Assembly (NCBI GenBank): GCA_023150375.1
Contig: JAKLLA010000022.1
Location: 1 to 64,000 of the forward strand
From: Burkholderiaceae bacterium
Lineage (GTDB): Bacteria > Pseudomonadota > Gammaproteobacteria > Burkholderiales > Burkholderiaceae_C
Direction: 5' to 3'
Length of the DNA: 64,000 nt
Shown here: one piece after another, positions 42,626 to 55,238 of the stretch
Layout of the letters: each line of letters opens with the position of its first letter
How positions within the stretch are numbered: the stretch's first letter is position 1
Notes under the pieces: model-generated
What the model saw: only the letters and a program-made list of their open reading frames with translations
What the model was told of the DNA's origin: nothing
Databases searched by the model: none
Made by a program: the position numbers and the translations under genes

Positions 42626-43990
42626 TCACTTCAGGCCATAGGCGGTGGCCACCAGGGTGAGCGGGTGGGCCAGCGTGGCGGCGGGCAGCTGGTTGTTCTG
42701 CATGCCCTGGGCGATGTGGTGGCCGCCCAGCGGACAGTCCGAGGCGATGTAGTCGGGGCCGCGCCCGGCGGCGTCGAGCTTGCCCATGGCCTTGAACACC
42801 GGCTTGCCGATCTTCATGGCCACCGGGTGGAAGGGCTTCTTGATGCCATAGGTGCCGGCGTGGCCGGAGCAGCGCTCGACGGTGTCGACGCGGACCTCGA
42901 CGGTCTTGCCGATCAACCTGAGCATCTCCTCGGTCTTGCGGCCGATGTTCTGCACCCGGCCGTGGCAGGGGATGTGGTAGCTGACGCGGCCCAGGTCACG
43001 CTGGAAGTCGGTGCGCAGCAGCCCGTCCTTGTGGCGCGCCACCAGGTACTCGAAGGGATCCCACATCGCCTCCTGCACGGCGCGCACCTCGGCGTCGTCG
43101 GGGAACATCAGCGGGATCTCCTGCTTGAACATCAGCGTGCAGGAGGGCACCGCAGCCAGGATGGCCCAGCCCTCGCGGGCGTAGCGCGCCAGCACCGGGA
43201 TGTTGGCCTCCTTGCTGGCGGCCACCGACTCGAGGTCGCCCAGCTCGAGCTTGGGCATGCCGCAGCAGCGCTCCTTCTCGACCACCTCGTAGGGAATGCC
43301 GTTGTGCGCCAGCACCGCCAGCAGGTCGTGGCCGATGCCGGGCTCGTTGTAGTTGACGAAGCAGGTGGAGAAGATCGCCACCTTGCCGGGCGTGCGCTGG
43401 CCATTCGTCACCACCTGCACCGGACTGGGCGCGGCGCCGCTGCGAAAGCGCTGCGCGGCCAGCTCGGGCATCCAGGCCTCGCGGTGCACGCCGAGCAGCT
43501 TCTCCATGCCCGCACGCGCCAGCCGGGTGCGGTTGACCGCGTTGGCCACCTGCACCACCACCGGGATGCCAGCGAACTGGCCATGCACGTCGGTGGAGGC
43601 CAGGAAGCGGTCCGCGGCGCCCACCTCGCCCTTGCGGAACTGGATCGCCTTGGCGCGCAGCATGGTGTGCGGGAAGTCCAGGTTCCAGGCGTGCGGGGGC
43701 ACGTAGGGGCACTTGGTCATGTAGCACAGGTCGCAGAGGTAGCACTGCTCCACGACCTTGCGGTAGTCGGCCTTGGGCACGCCGTGCACCTCGCCGTCCT
43801 CGGTGGCGTCGACCAGGTCGAACAGGGTCGGAAAGGCCTGGCAGAGGCTGACGCAGCGGCGGCAGCCGTGGCAGATGTCGAAGATGCGCTCGAGCTCGGC
43901 CTCGCACTTGGCCTCGTCGTAGAAGTCGGGGTTGCGCCAGTCCAGCGGGTGGCGGGTCGGGGCTTCCAGGTTGCCTTCGCTCTTGCTCAT
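42626..43990 (-). CDS. Heterodisulfide-reductase/GlpC-like Fe-S protein
   Basis: A 454-residue protein with an N-terminal double [4Fe-4S] ferredoxin-like part: [15 protein letters not shown] (about 39-53) and [13 protein letters not shown] (about 84-96). Two CCG (cysteine-rich) domains follow: FSTCFVNY...[10 protein letters not shown] and SYHIPCHGR...[11 protein letters not shown], where C-C-G or C-S-G ligands bind Fe-S or zinc. It resembles GlpC and HdrD electron-transfer subunits. With the rubrerythrin upstream and DUF3501 downstream it probably passes electrons to peroxide-reducing rubrerythrin. That partner assignment is inferred. Confidence 0.88.
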   Translation of the reverse strand: MSKSEGNLEAPTRHPLDWRNPDFYDEAKCEAELERIFDICHGCRRCVSLCQAFPTLFDLVDATEDGEVHGVPKADYRKVVEQCYLCDLCYMTKCPYVPPHAWNLDFPHTMLRAKAIQFRKGEVGAADRFLASTDVHGQFAGIPVVVQVANAVNRTRLARAGMEKLLGVHREAWMPELAAQRFRSGAAPSPVQVVTNGQRTPGKVAIFSTCFVNYNEPGIGHDLLAVLAHNGIPYEVVEKERCCGMPKLELGDLESVAASKEANIPVLARYAREGWAILAAVPSCTLMFKQEIPLMFPDDAEVRAVQEAMWDPFEYLVARHKDGLLRTDFQRDLGRVSYHIPCHGRVQNIGRKTEEMLRLIGKTVEVRVDTVERCSGHAGTYGIKKPFHPVAMKIGKPVFKAMGKLDAAGRGPDYIASDCPLGGHHIAQGMQNNQLPAATLAHPLTLVATAYGLK

Positions 43991-44254
43991 GGTCCGGTCT
44001 TTCTGTCGAGACGGTCCGGCACGCGCGGGGCCGGCCGGCGGTTGCGCGAGGAGTCGGGAGGAACGGAGAGAAAGGAGTCGCTGCGCGTGAAGGCACAGGC
44101 CACGGCGGCGCTCGACACGCAGCGCCCTGGGCTGGACCCGCAGATCGACGTCACCCGGCCCGGGGAACCGGCCCGGGGAACCGGACCAGTGCGGACCGGC
44201 GCTGCCTCCCCCGGCCAGGCGCAGGAAAGGCAGCGGGGACGCCCGGAGGCAGCC

Positions 44255-44677
44255 TCAGTCGACCAGCGCGTCCAGGGCCTTCTGGTAGCGGTTGGCGTGC
44301 GAGCGCTCGGCCTTGGCCAGGGTCTCGAACCAGTCGGCGATCTCGTCGAAGCCCTCCTCGCGCGCCGTCTTGGCCATGCCCGGGTACATGTCGGTGTACT
44401 CGTGCGTCTCGCCGGCCACGGCGGCCATCAGGTTCTGGCGGCTGTTGCCGATCGGCAGGCCGGTGGCGGGATCGCCCGAGCCGTTCTCGAGGAACTCGAG
44501 GTGGCCGTGGGCGTGGCCGGTCTCGCCCTCGGCGGTGGAACGGAACAGCGCCGCGACGTCGTTCTGGCCCTCCACGTCGGCCTTGTTCGCGAAGTACAGG
44601 TAGCGGCGGTTGGCCTGGGACTCGCCCGCGAAGGCGTCCTTGAGGTTCTGCTCGGTCTTGGAACCCTTGAGGTTCAT
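44255..44677 (-). CDS. Rubrerythrin family protein
   Basis: A 140-residue di-iron ferritin-like protein. The two ExxH-type iron sites appear in [14 protein letters not shown] and [18 protein letters not shown] for the first helix pair, and in [19 protein letters not shown] and [16 protein letters not shown] for the second. The C-terminal rubredoxin domain of classical rubrerythrin is absent, so it needs an external electron donor, plausibly the Fe-S protein downstream. It should reduce hydrogen peroxide. The start has AGGAG 8 bases upstream. Confidence 0.92.
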   Translation of the reverse strand: MNLKGSKTEQNLKDAFAGESQANRRYLYFANKADVEGQNDVAALFRSTAEGETGHAHGHLEFLENGSGDPATGLPIGNSRQNLMAAVAGETHEYTDMYPGMAKTAREEGFDEIADWFETLAKAERSHANRYQKALDALVD

Positions 44678-45022
44678 GTCTGTCTCCTGTTGCGGTCACC
44701 AACGGATCGGAACTTCACCGGCCTGCCCGGAGTGCTGCCGGTGCGAGGTGAACCTTATCCGATCGCTCCGGATGCGCGGGTAGGGATTGGCTATGGCAAC
44801 ACGAAGGCCCTGTCTATGACGGCCAGGGTAAGACCCGATGCCCGGAGCCTGCATCGGCCGATCCGGCGTCGCCGACGCCCGCCGCCTCGAGCTGGCCGGG
44901 GCGCGTCTGCAGGTCGGTTAAGCTTGCCGGCCCGGCCCTCGATGGCGCCAGACCCCGGGCCGGCCGCGTCGCCGCGCCTGCCTGCCCGGCCTTTTCCTGC
45001 CCCTCGCCCCTCCGCCACCTCC
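44678..45022. other. Divergent intergenic region between rubrerythrin and serC
   Basis: About 345 bases with the promoters for both directions. A somewhat less GC-rich stretch lies around 44750-44830 (GGATTGGCTATGGCAACAC). I see no clear operator (no OxyR- or PerR-type palindrome that I can defend) and no small gene. Confidence 0.4.
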
Positions 45023-46117
45023 ATGACCCGCGTTTTCAACTTCTCCGCCGGACCCGCCACCCTGCCCGAGAGCGTGCTTCGCCAGGCCGCCGAGGAGATG
45101 CTCGACTGGCAGGGCAGCGGCATGTCGGTGATGGAGATGAGCCACCGCGGCAAGGAGTTCATCTCGATCTGCGAGACCGCCGAGGCCGACCTGCGCACGC
45201 TGCTGGCGGTGCCGCCGAACTTCCGCATCCTCTTCATGCAGGGCGGCGGCCTGGCCGAGAACGCCATCGTGCCGATGAACCTGTCGCGCGGTGGGGCGGT
45301 GGACGTGGTGGTCACCGGTGCCTGGAGCCAGAAGTCGCTGAAGGAGGCGCGCAAGTACGCCGACGCCCGCGCCGCGGCCAGCAACGAGGCCGACGGCCAC
45401 ACCACGCTGCCGCCCGCGGCGGCCTGGCAGCTGCGCAGGGACGCGGCCTACGTGCACGTCTGCTCCAACGAGACCATCCACGGCATCGAGATGCACACCC
45501 TCCCCGACCTCGCCGCGCTGGGCTGCCGCGCGCCGCTGGTGGTCGACTGCTCGTCGCACATCCTGTCGCGCGGGATCGACTGGTCGCGCGTCGGGCTGGC
45601 CTTCGCCGGGGCGCAGAAGAACATCGGCCCGGCCGGCGTGACCATCGTGATCGTGCGCGAGGATCTGCTCGGCCATGCGCTGCCGATCTGCCCCTCGGCC
45701 TTCGACTACCGCAACGTGGCCGACAACGCCTCGATGTACAACACCCCGCCGACCTACGGCATCTACATCGCCGGGCTGGTGTTCCAGTGGATCCGCGCCC
45801 AGGGCGGGGTGGCGGAGATGGAGCGCCGCGCGGTCGAGAAGGCGCAGCTGCTCTACGGCTACCTGGACGACAACGGCGGCTTCTATGCCAACCGGGTGCA
45901 GCACGGCGCCCGCTCGCGCATGAACGTGCCCTTCTTCCTGGCCGACGAACGGCTGAACGAGCCCTTCCTGGCCGGCGCGAAGGCCGCCGGTCTGATCCAG
46001 CTCAAGGGCCACAAGAGCGTGGGCGGCATGCGCGCGTCGATCTACAACGCCATGCCGCTGGCCGGGGTGCAGGCGCTGGTGGCCTACATGCGCGACTTCG
46101 CCGCGCGGCACGGCTGA
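45023..46117 (+). CDS. serC: Phosphoserine aminotransferase
   Basis: A 364-residue PLP enzyme (class V fold) that converts 3-phosphohydroxypyruvate to phosphoserine, and can act in pyridoxine synthesis. Landmarks are [15 protein letters not shown] at the start, [57 protein letters not shown], and the PLP-Lys in [12 protein letters not shown] (about residue 199). The frame is open more than 2 kb upstream, but only this part matches the family. It converges on the UMF1-type transporter. Confidence 0.95.
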   Translation: MTRVFNFSAGPATLPESVLRQAAEEMLDWQGSGMSVMEMSHRGKEFISICETAEADLRTLLAVPPNFRILFMQGGGLAENAIVPMNLSRGGAVDVVVTGAWSQKSLKEARKYADARAAASNEADGHTTLPPAAAWQLRRDAAYVHVCSNETIHGIEMHTLPDLAALGCRAPLVVDCSSHILSRGIDWSRVGLAFAGAQKNIGPAGVTIVIVREDLLGHALPICPSAFDYRNVADNASMYNTPPTYGIYIAGLVFQWIRAQGGVAEMERRAVEKAQLLYGYLDDNGGFYANRVQHGARSRMNVPFFLADERLNEPFLAGAKAAGLIQLKGHKSVGGMRASIYNAMPLAGVQALVAYMRDFAARHG

Positions 46118-46157
46118 GCCGCGGCGAACGACCTGCCGGCGGTCCGGCGGACCACCA

Positions 46158-47453
46158 TCAGCCGACCGCGTGCGCCGCGGCCTCGCCACGCGCCACGTCC
46201 ACCCGGCGCAGCAGCGCCAGCCCGGCAACGAAGAACAGCCCGGTGGACAGGATGGCCAGGCGGTGGTTGCCGGCAGTCAGCCAGGTGACCAGGCCGTAGG
46301 TGAGCGGTCCGACGATTGCCGCCAGCCGCACCGCGAAGGTCCACAGCCCGTAGAACTCCGCGCGCCGCGCCGGCGGCGACAGCACCCCGGCCAACGCCCG
46401 CCCGGCCGACTGGCTGCTGCCCATGCACAGCCCGGCGATCACCGCGGCCACCCAGAAGGGTCCGCGCCCCTCGGCCAGACCGGCCAGCGCGGTCATCGCG
46501 ATCCAGCCCAGCAGCGTGGCGGCCAGCGCCGGGCGGTGACCCAGGCGGTCCTGCACATGGCCCCAGGCGAAGGCGCCGACCACCGAAGCCAGGTTGACCA
46601 GGAAGATCAGCGCCATCGTCTCGGTCTGCGCGAAGCCCAGCACCTGCTCGGCGTAGACCGCCGCCAGCGCGATCACCACCGCCACGCCGGCCTGGTAGGC
46701 CACCGCGCAGGCCAGCAGCGCGCGGAAGTCGCCGAAGCGGCCCGACTCCCGCCAGGTGCGGCCCAGCCGGTCCAGCGCGGCCCGCGGGCCGGGCACCGCG
46801 CCCGGCTGCGGCAGGGCACGCTCGCGCAGCAGCGCGAAGGTGGCCAGCGAGGCCAGCGCGAACACCGCCGCGGTGATCCACATCGTCACCGGCACGAACT
46901 GCGCCGCGCCCTGCCCGGCCGCCTGCGCGTGCATCACCCAGGCCAGGCTCAGACCCAGCGTGAGCATGCCGCCGAAGTAGCCGAAGCTCCAGCCCCAGCC
47001 GGAGACCCGCCCCATCGCCTGCGGTCGCGCCAGCTCGGGCAGGAAGGCCGAGATCAGCGACTCGCCCCAGGCGAAGCAGAGGTTGGACAGCAGCACCAGC
47101 CCCACCGCCAGCGCGACATCGCCCGGCGCCACCGCGCCCAGCCCCGCGGTGGTGAGCACGCAGCCGACGGTCGACAGCGCCAGCAGCCGCTTCTTGGCGC
47201 CATGCAGATCGGCCCAGGCGCCCAGCGCCGGCATGCTCAGCATCACCAGCAGGCTCGAGGCGGCCAGCGTGGCCGTCCAGGCCAGCGTGGCCCAGGGCGC
47301 CCCGCCGGCCACGCCGCCGACGAACCAGGCCGCGAACACCGCCGTGGTGACCACGGTGGTGTAGCCGGAGTTGGCGAAGTCGTACATCGCCCAGCCGAAC
47401 AGCTCGCGGCGGCGCACGCCGGGGTTCAGCGCGGCGGAAAGGGACGGACCCAT
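46158..47453 (-). CDS. MFS transporter, UMF1 family
   Basis: A 431-residue inner-membrane protein with about twelve helices. The UMF1/Atg22-type signature is at the start (ELFGWAMYDFANSGYTTVV), with the first-loop MFS motif in GAWADLHGAKKRLL, then FLPELARPQAMGRVSGWGW and SQSAGRALAGVLSPPARRAE. The family is linked to amino-acid or small-metabolite efflux; the substrate is unknown. The ATG at 47453 with AGGAG five bases before it is preferred over the GTG two codons upstream. It is the third gene after acuI and another MFS gene on the same strand. Confidence 0.85.
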   Translation of the reverse strand: MGPSLSAALNPGVRRRELFGWAMYDFANSGYTTVVTTAVFAAWFVGGVAGGAPWATLAWTATLAASSLLVMLSMPALGAWADLHGAKKRLLALSTVGCVLTTAGLGAVAPGDVALAVGLVLLSNLCFAWGESLISAFLPELARPQAMGRVSGWGWSFGYFGGMLTLGLSLAWVMHAQAAGQGAAQFVPVTMWITAAVFALASLATFALLRERALPQPGAVPGPRAALDRLGRTWRESGRFGDFRALLACAVAYQAGVAVVIALAAVYAEQVLGFAQTETMALIFLVNLASVVGAFAWGHVQDRLGHRPALAATLLGWIAMTALAGLAEGRGPFWVAAVIAGLCMGSSQSAGRALAGVLSPPARRAEFYGLWTFAVRLAAIVGPLTYGLVTWLTAGNHRLAILSTGLFFVAGLALLRRVDVARGEAAAHAVG

Positions 47454-47510
47454 CGACACTCCTGGAAATGCCCGCCGCCATTGCGCGGCGCAGCGCGCCG
47501 CGAGTGTGCC

Positions 47511-48725
47511 TCAGCCTCGCGACACGGGCGTGTCGGCCGCACGGGCATGCTGGGCCACCGCCGCCAGGGCGCGCCGGGCGCAGGCGGCCATCAGCAGCGC
47601 GAAGCCCATCACCGTGGCCAGCCCCACCGACAGCGAGCTGTGCTCGGCGATGAAGCCGATCAGCGGCGGGCCGACCATCAGCCCGGCATAGCCCATCGAC
47701 GACACCGCCGCGATGCCATGCGCTGCGCCGACCCCGGGCACCTGCGTGGCCGCCACGAAGAGCAGCGGCACCACGTTGGCAAGGCCCAGCCCGACCAGCG
47801 CGAAGCCCAGCAGCGCCACCCAGGGTGCACCGCCCAGCAGGGCCACCGCCATGCCCGCCGCTGCCAGCAGCCCGCTGCCCTGCAGCAGGCGCAGCATGGG
47901 CGCGCGCGCGCGCACCGCATCGCCGGCGAAGCGGCCGGCGGCCATCGCGCCGGTGAAGGCTGCGTAGGCCAGGGCCGCGGTGGCCGCGGGTGCGGCACGC
48001 TCCTGCACCAGGAAGAGCACGCTCCAGTCGTACAGCGCCCCTTCGGCCTCCAGCCCCAGGGCGGCCAGCAGGCCCAGCAGCAGCAGCGGTCCGGTGGGCA
48101 GGCTCAGGCGCGGGGCCTCGCCCGCAGTGTCGGACCCGGCGTCGGCCGCCGGCCGCGCCTCGCGCGGCTGCATGCCCCAGGCGGCCAGCCCCGACAGCAA
48201 GGCGGCGAGCCCGCCCGCCGCGCCGAGGTGCTGCGCCGGGCTCCAACCCACCGCCAGCGCCGCACTGCCGGCCGCCGCCCCCACCATGCCGCCCAGGCTG
48301 AAGAAGGCATGAAAGCCGCTCATCAGCGGGCGCCCCTGCTCTTCCTCGAGCCGGGCCGCGGCGGTGTTCATCGCCACATCGAAGAGGCTGCCGGCCATGC
48401 CGAAGCCGGCCATCAGCGCGAGCAGCCCGGCGTACTGCGGCGGCTGCAGCAGCGCGGCCAGCAGCAGCGCGCAGATCACCCCGGTCAGCGCCACCAGCCG
48501 GCGCGGCCCGACGCGCGGCACCCATCGCCCCGCGAAGGCCAGTACCCCGATCGCACCCAGCCCGGCGGCCAGCAGCGCCACCGCCAGCGCCTGCTCGCCC
48601 AGGCCGTAATGCGCCTTGATCGCCGGCACCTGCACGCCCCAGGTGGCGAACATCGCCCCCGACAGGAAGAAGGCCAGCCGCACCGACCGGGCGGCGCGCC
48701 GCAGGCGGGCCGGATCCGGCGCCAC
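47511..48725 (-). CDS. MFS transporter, YbjJ-like
   Basis: A 404-residue inner-membrane MFS protein with about twelve helices. It starts ARSVRLAFFLSGAMFATWGV, then VPAIKAHYGLGEQALAVALL, GRWVPRVGPRRLVALTGV, and MSGFHAFFSLGGMVGAAAGS in mid-protein. This pattern is typical of the FucP/YbjJ-like group annotated as sugar or metabolite transporters; the substrate is unknown. The start is a GTG and not certain. It lies 20 bases after acuI and 57 bases before the UMF1 gene. Confidence 0.8.
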   Translation of the reverse strand: MAPDPARLRRAARSVRLAFFLSGAMFATWGVQVPAIKAHYGLGEQALAVALLAAGLGAIGVLAFAGRWVPRVGPRRLVALTGVICALLLAALLQPPQYAGLLALMAGFGMAGSLFDVAMNTAAARLEEEQGRPLMSGFHAFFSLGGMVGAAAGSAALAVGWSPAQHLGAAGGLAALLSGLAAWGMQPREARPAADAGSDTAGEAPRLSLPTGPLLLLGLLAALGLEAEGALYDWSVLFLVQERAAPAATAALAYAAFTGAMAAGRFAGDAVRARAPMLRLLQGSGLLAAAGMAVALLGGAPWVALLGFALVGLGLANVVPLLFVAATQVPGVGAAHGIAAVSSMGYAGLMVGPPLIGFIAEHSSLSVGLATVMGFALLMAACARRALAAVAQHARAADTPVSRG

Positions 48726-48745
48726 GGCGGCTGGGCAGGCGGCGC

Positions 48746-49729
<984 letters not shown>

Positions 49730-49844
49730 GGTGGGAAGTCTCCTGGAGGGTTGCGGGCAGCAGGGCGGAGCCTAACAGGCGAGCGCACAGGGCTGGGCGG
49801 GAACCCGGACACACGGCCCCGGCCTGCCCTCGCGGGCGCCCAGC

Positions 49845-49870
49845 AAAAAGGCCACCCGAGGGTGGCCTTT
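49845..49870 (-). terminator. Intrinsic terminator of icd
   Basis: On the minus strand, GGCCACC and GGTGGCC form a stem with a short CTCG loop, extended by AAA/TTT, followed by TTTTT. It starts about 20 bases past the icd stop. A strong intrinsic terminator separating icd from acuI. Confidence 0.85.
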
Positions 49871-49890
49871 GCCGCAGGCGCCGGGAAGCG

Positions 49891-52131
<2,241 letters not shown>

Positions 52132-52514
52132 GGGGCGAATCTCCTCGGTTCGGTGTGTGGACGCCACTTGCCGTGTGACAGTGCACGGCAACAGCGAAAG
52201 ATGCTCGATTCTGCTTTCGGAGGACTGACCCGGCAGCACTTTTTTGAATCTGCATCTCACAATGCAAAATTTCGGGGTGGGTGGAGCAAAATTTTCAAGG
52301 GCGCCTCCGGACACTCGTCGGTACGCGACCACTGCTGTCCAAGCTTGACGAGTCGTTGTGACTGTCGACCGGGCCCGCCCGAGCGCCTCAACGATCTCAG
52401 CCAACTTTGTTGGCCCAAGAGGCTGCAATCCCCCTTCAGGGGGAATCTGCGAAATACAGCAGAAACGGTAGATTTCGCTGACTGGCATCGCCAGCGCCCC
52501 TCTGGTCGCCAACC
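52132..52514. other. Intergenic region between icd and the peptide-export island
   Basis: About 380 bases between divergent genes. It has a perfect 8-bp hairpin TTGCCGTG/CACGGCAA (52168-52175 with 52184-52191) in the icd leader and an inverted repeat TGCAT-N6-ATGCA (52251-52266), a possible regulator site for icd. A CCCCC-TTCA-GGGGG hairpin lies near 52433-52446 ahead of the HlyD-like gene. From about 52240 GC is visibly lower, marking the edge of the island. No further gene is seen. Confidence 0.5.
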
Positions 52515-53951
52515 ATGTCCCCCCCCCCACCGCAAACCCAACCGCTGTTCCGGCCTGAAGCCCTGGCAGCGCAGTCCAGTCAGTTCCTGGGCAGCATCCG
52601 CATCGCCACACCACCCCATCAGGTGGCGGTCGCAGTGCTGTCTATGGGGTTGCTCCTCGCGCTTCTCACCTTCGCCATCTGGGGGCAGACCACCCGCAAG
52701 GTCCAGGTAGCCGGCGTCGTGTTGCCGCCCGGGGGGCTGCTGCAGATGACCAGCCCGCAGGCTGCCAGGCTGCACCGCTTGCTCGTACAGGAAGGTGAGC
52801 AGGTCCGGCCGAATCAAGTCCTTGCCGTCCTGGATCTGAGTGTTCGCAGCGACCGCGGCAACTCGGCGGATCTCCTCAACCGGGGCATCCAATCCCGTCA
52901 AGCTGCTCTCGAACTGGAAACGCGCAGCCTGCAGGCACGGGTGATGCATCGCCAGCAGAGCCTGCGCGATCGCCTTCGGAGTCTGCAGACCGACCTTGAG
53001 CAGGCGCAGGGCGAACTCGACGTCACCCAACGCCGACTCGCGCTGGCTGAACAGGGTCTGAAACGCGACGAGGGTCTGGCAGCGCAGGGCTTCCTCTCCA
53101 ATGCGCAGCTTCAGACCAAACAGGAAGAACTGCTGGACCACCAGGTGCGAGAGCGAAACGCCAGGCGCAACCTCGAGGGTCTGCGTCGCGAAACGGTGAG
53201 CGTTGAAGCGGAGATTGCCGCCGCACACTTGGAAGGCCAGACCCAGCAGGCTCAATTGGACCGAACCCATGCAGAGCTTGCGCAAGAGCGTGCTGAACTG
53301 GCCGCACGACACCTGCAGTACGTCACCGCCCCGACGTCGGCCACCGTCGGAGCCATCACAGCCCAGCGGGGCCAGAGTCTGCAATCTGGGCAGAACATCC
53401 TGAGCCTCTTGCCCGGCGAAGGCGCGTCCGCACCGCCGGCCAGCCAATTCCAGCACGGGCGACCGAACCCGGCGTCGGCGGCAAAGCCGACGTACATCCA
53501 GCGTGCACCCCCGGTCGCCGCAGCAACTCCCCTCCAGGCCCAGCTCTACGCTCCCAGCCGCGCGGCCGGCTTCGTCACCCCCGGCCAAGACGTCTGGTTG
53601 CGCCTGCACGCATTCCCCTACCAGAAGTTCGGCATGCTCCCGGGGAAGGTCACTGGTGTCAGCCGCACGCCGGTCCAACCCCAGGATCTGCCTGCCGGAC
53701 TCACCCATCTGCTGCTCGCAGCCGCTCAGACCCAAGAGCCGCTATACCGCATCACCGTTGCCCTGCACACCAACGTGGTGCAGGCCTTTGGTCAACCCCA
53801 GCCCTTGAAGGCCGGCATGACTCTGGACGCCGATGTCATCCAGGACCGCCGCACGATATGGGAGTGGGTTTTCGAGCCACTGCTCGCAGCCAGACAACGG
53901 TGGCAGATTCCATCCAACGGACCGTCGAACACCAGCCCGGGAGGTGTGTAG
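52515..53951 (+). CDS. HlyD/CvaA-like periplasmic adaptor of a peptide exporter
   Basis: A 478-residue membrane-fusion protein. A short Pro-rich cytosolic start is followed by one membrane helix at about 37-57 and the biotinyl-lipoyl half-motif [20 protein letters not shown] (about 67-86) continuing [17 protein letters not shown] long coiled coil (about 110-300, many Gln/Leu/Arg heptads) and the second lipoyl half ([20 protein letters not shown]) with a beta-barrel domain complete it. It should link the C39 ABC transporter at 55525 to an outer-membrane channel. No TolC-like gene is nearby. It is the first gene of the island, 57 bases before the precursor peptide. The start lacks a strong ribosome binding site. 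Confidence 0.85.
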   Translation: MSPPPPQTQPLFRPEALAAQSSQFLGSIRIATPPHQVAVAVLSMGLLLALLTFAIWGQTTRKVQVAGVVLPPGGLLQMTSPQAARLHRLLVQEGEQVRPNQVLAVLDLSVRSDRGNSADLLNRGIQSRQAALELETRSLQARVMHRQQSLRDRLRSLQTDLEQAQGELDVTQRRLALAEQGLKRDEGLAAQGFLSNAQLQTKQEELLDHQVRERNARRNLEGLRRETVSVEAEIAAAHLEGQTQQAQLDRTHAELAQERAELAARHLQYVTAPTSATVGAITAQRGQSLQSGQNILSLLPGEGASAPPASQFQHGRPNPASAAKPTYIQRAPPVAAATPLQAQLYAPSRAAGFVTPGQDVWLRLHAFPYQKFGMLPGKVTGVSRTPVQPQDLPAGLTHLLLAAAQTQEPLYRITVALHTNVVQAFGQPQPLKAGMTLDADVIQDRRTIWEWVFEPLLAARQRWQIPSNGPSNTSPGGV

Positions 53952-54008
53952 GCGGAACGATGGGGGAGGCGTGTCGGCGCATCCCGACGCATATTTTTGG
54001 AGATTAAA

Positions 54009-54203
54009 ATGCGTGAGCTTCAGGACGATGAAATCAACCAGACCTCGGGGGGAGCGATCCCTGTCGACTGGGCCGCCGGCACCACGCTCGGCCTTATGGC
54101 ACTTGCCCCGGCATCGATAGCCGTTATGACTACAGGCATGGTTGCGTTAGCCTTTTACGGAGCAGCCAAGTATTATGGAACAATTCCTGTCGAATTGAAG
54201 TAG
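54009..54203 (+). CDS. Double-glycine-leader precursor peptide (bacteriocin/microcin-like)
   Basis: A 64-residue peptide. The leader MRELQDDEINQTSGG (residues 1-15) has the double-glycine processing pattern: Leu at -12, Glu at -8, Ile at -7, Gly-Gly at -2/-1, although -4 is Thr rather than the usual hydrophobic residue. The predicted 49-residue product starts AIPVDWAAG, carries one Ala/Gly/Met-rich hydrophobic segment (about residues 24-50) and ends KYYGTIPVELK. This is typical of membrane-active class II bacteriocins or microcins cut and exported by a C39 ABC transporter, which lies downstream. GGAGA sits 6 bases before the ATG. Target and activity are unknown; a signalling peptide is the alternative. 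Confidence 0.85.
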   Translation: MRELQDDEINQTSGGAIPVDWAAGTTLGLMALAPASIAVMTTGMVALAFYGAAKYYGTIPVELK

Positions 54204-54218
54204 CAGTCAACTCTCAAG

Positions 54219-54247
54219 TTGGGGGCCGCGAATCTTGCGGCCCCCAA
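54219..54247 (+). terminator. Strong hairpin between peptide and rhomboid genes (attenuator-like)
   Basis: A perfect 9-bp stem GGGGGCCGC/GCGGCCCCC (54221-54229 with 54237-54245), flanked by TT/AA pairs that extend it to 11 bp, with a 7-base loop. It lies 15 bases after the peptide stop. There is no long T-run, so it may protect the upstream mRNA or cause partial termination, giving more precursor peptide than protease, as in many bacteriocin operons. Confidence 0.6.
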
Positions 54248-54272
54248 ACCATATGACCGCACTAAACCAACC

Positions 54273-55238
54273 ATGAAACAAGATGACCTCCCACACAATT
54301 CCGATGACACCAATCTTCAACTAGCTCGCAACTGGAGCCCCCTCCAGATGACTTTCGTTTTAGACAATACCAGCAAAAAACTGAGGTCAGTCGCCGAAAT
54401 TGAGGAACTCAGCCCTATCGCCTTTAACTCTTACCGTCGAAAGATAAGAATGGCCACTTGGGTCTACGGATTCACTTCCATTGGGCTAATGTATCCAGCA
54501 ACCCTAGGCATAGCCATCGTTCCCGCCTCCGTCATTGGTTGCATATTTTTACTCGGCCTCCTATGTCAACTTGATCGCGAGATCATTGATACGGCACCCA
54601 ATCAACTTATCGCGAGAAGTCACTACTACAGGAGACAATTAACATCAAAGAGATCCACAAGAAATACCATACTCTTTATAGCCGCAATGACATTACTTGG
54701 CACCACCCAAATGGCTGCCAGTATAATTTGGCACCAGGATCAAATCATCTCCGGAGCCGGAGTAATATTTAACCAAATATCTAATGGAGAATACTGGCGC
54801 CTCCTGACCGGCCCACTGATACACGGCAGCTTCATGCATTGGGCTGCAAACTTAACTACCGGCACCTTAATTATCATCCTAACCAACAACAGTCTAGGAA
54901 CCTACTGGTGGATACCAATAATCATGGGAAACACAATAGTATCCACCGTGAGTTATATAGCACTACCTCAATACAGCACTGGCTTCATCGGAATTTCCGG
55001 AGGCCTCCTGTTTACCATTGGATATTTCCTTGGCCTAAACCTGACAAAACCCACATCAACTCAGCATCAACACTTGCCGAAGGGACTAATTCTCCAGATG
55101 TCCAGTATGGGTGCAATAATGATTGCATTATCTTCCACCTTAACCGACAACTCAGCCAACTTGCCGCACCTGCTTGGATTTTGCATGGGCATCCTGTTCG
55201 GATTAATTCCTCAACCCAGCCTCACCAGAAGATTATAA
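54273..55238 (+). CDS. Rhomboid-family intramembrane serine protease
   Basis: A 321-residue membrane protein with six or more helices after a polar ~60-residue start. The rhomboid active-site set is complete: Trp175-Arg176 in EYWRLLTG, His184, His189 and Asn193 in LIHGSFMHWAANLTTG (spacings identical to E. coli GlpG W136/R137/H145/H150/N154), the nucleophile Ser242 in GISGG, and the dyad His299 in LPHLLGFCMGILFG. It should cut within or near a membrane helix of a substrate. It directly follows the precursor peptide, so processing of that peptide, immunity, or cleavage of a partner are all possible. The gene is AT-rich against its ~70% GC surroundings, suggesting transfer. The ATG at 54273 is past the hairpin and has a weak ribosome binding site. 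Confidence 0.88.
   Translation: MKQDDLPHNSDDTNLQLARNWSPLQMTFVLDNTSKKLRSVAEIEELSPIAFNSYRRKIRMATWVYGFTSIGLMYPATLGIAIVPASVIGCIFLLGLLCQLDREIIDTAPNQLIARSHYYRRQLTSKRSTRNTILFIAAMTLLGTTQMAASIIWHQDQIISGAGVIFNQISNGEYWRLLTGPLIHGSFMHWAANLTTGTLIIILTNNSLGTYWWIPIIMGNTIVSTVSYIALPQYSTGFIGISGGLLFTIGYFLGLNLTKPTSTQHQHLPKGLILQMSSMGAIMIALSSTLTDNSANLPHLLGFCMGILFGLIPQPSLTRRL

Noticed and set aside
42578-45022. Upstream extension of the serC frame by more than 800 codons
   Set aside because: This stretch is antisense to the Fe-S protein and rubrerythrin genes; only the part from 45023 matches a known family.
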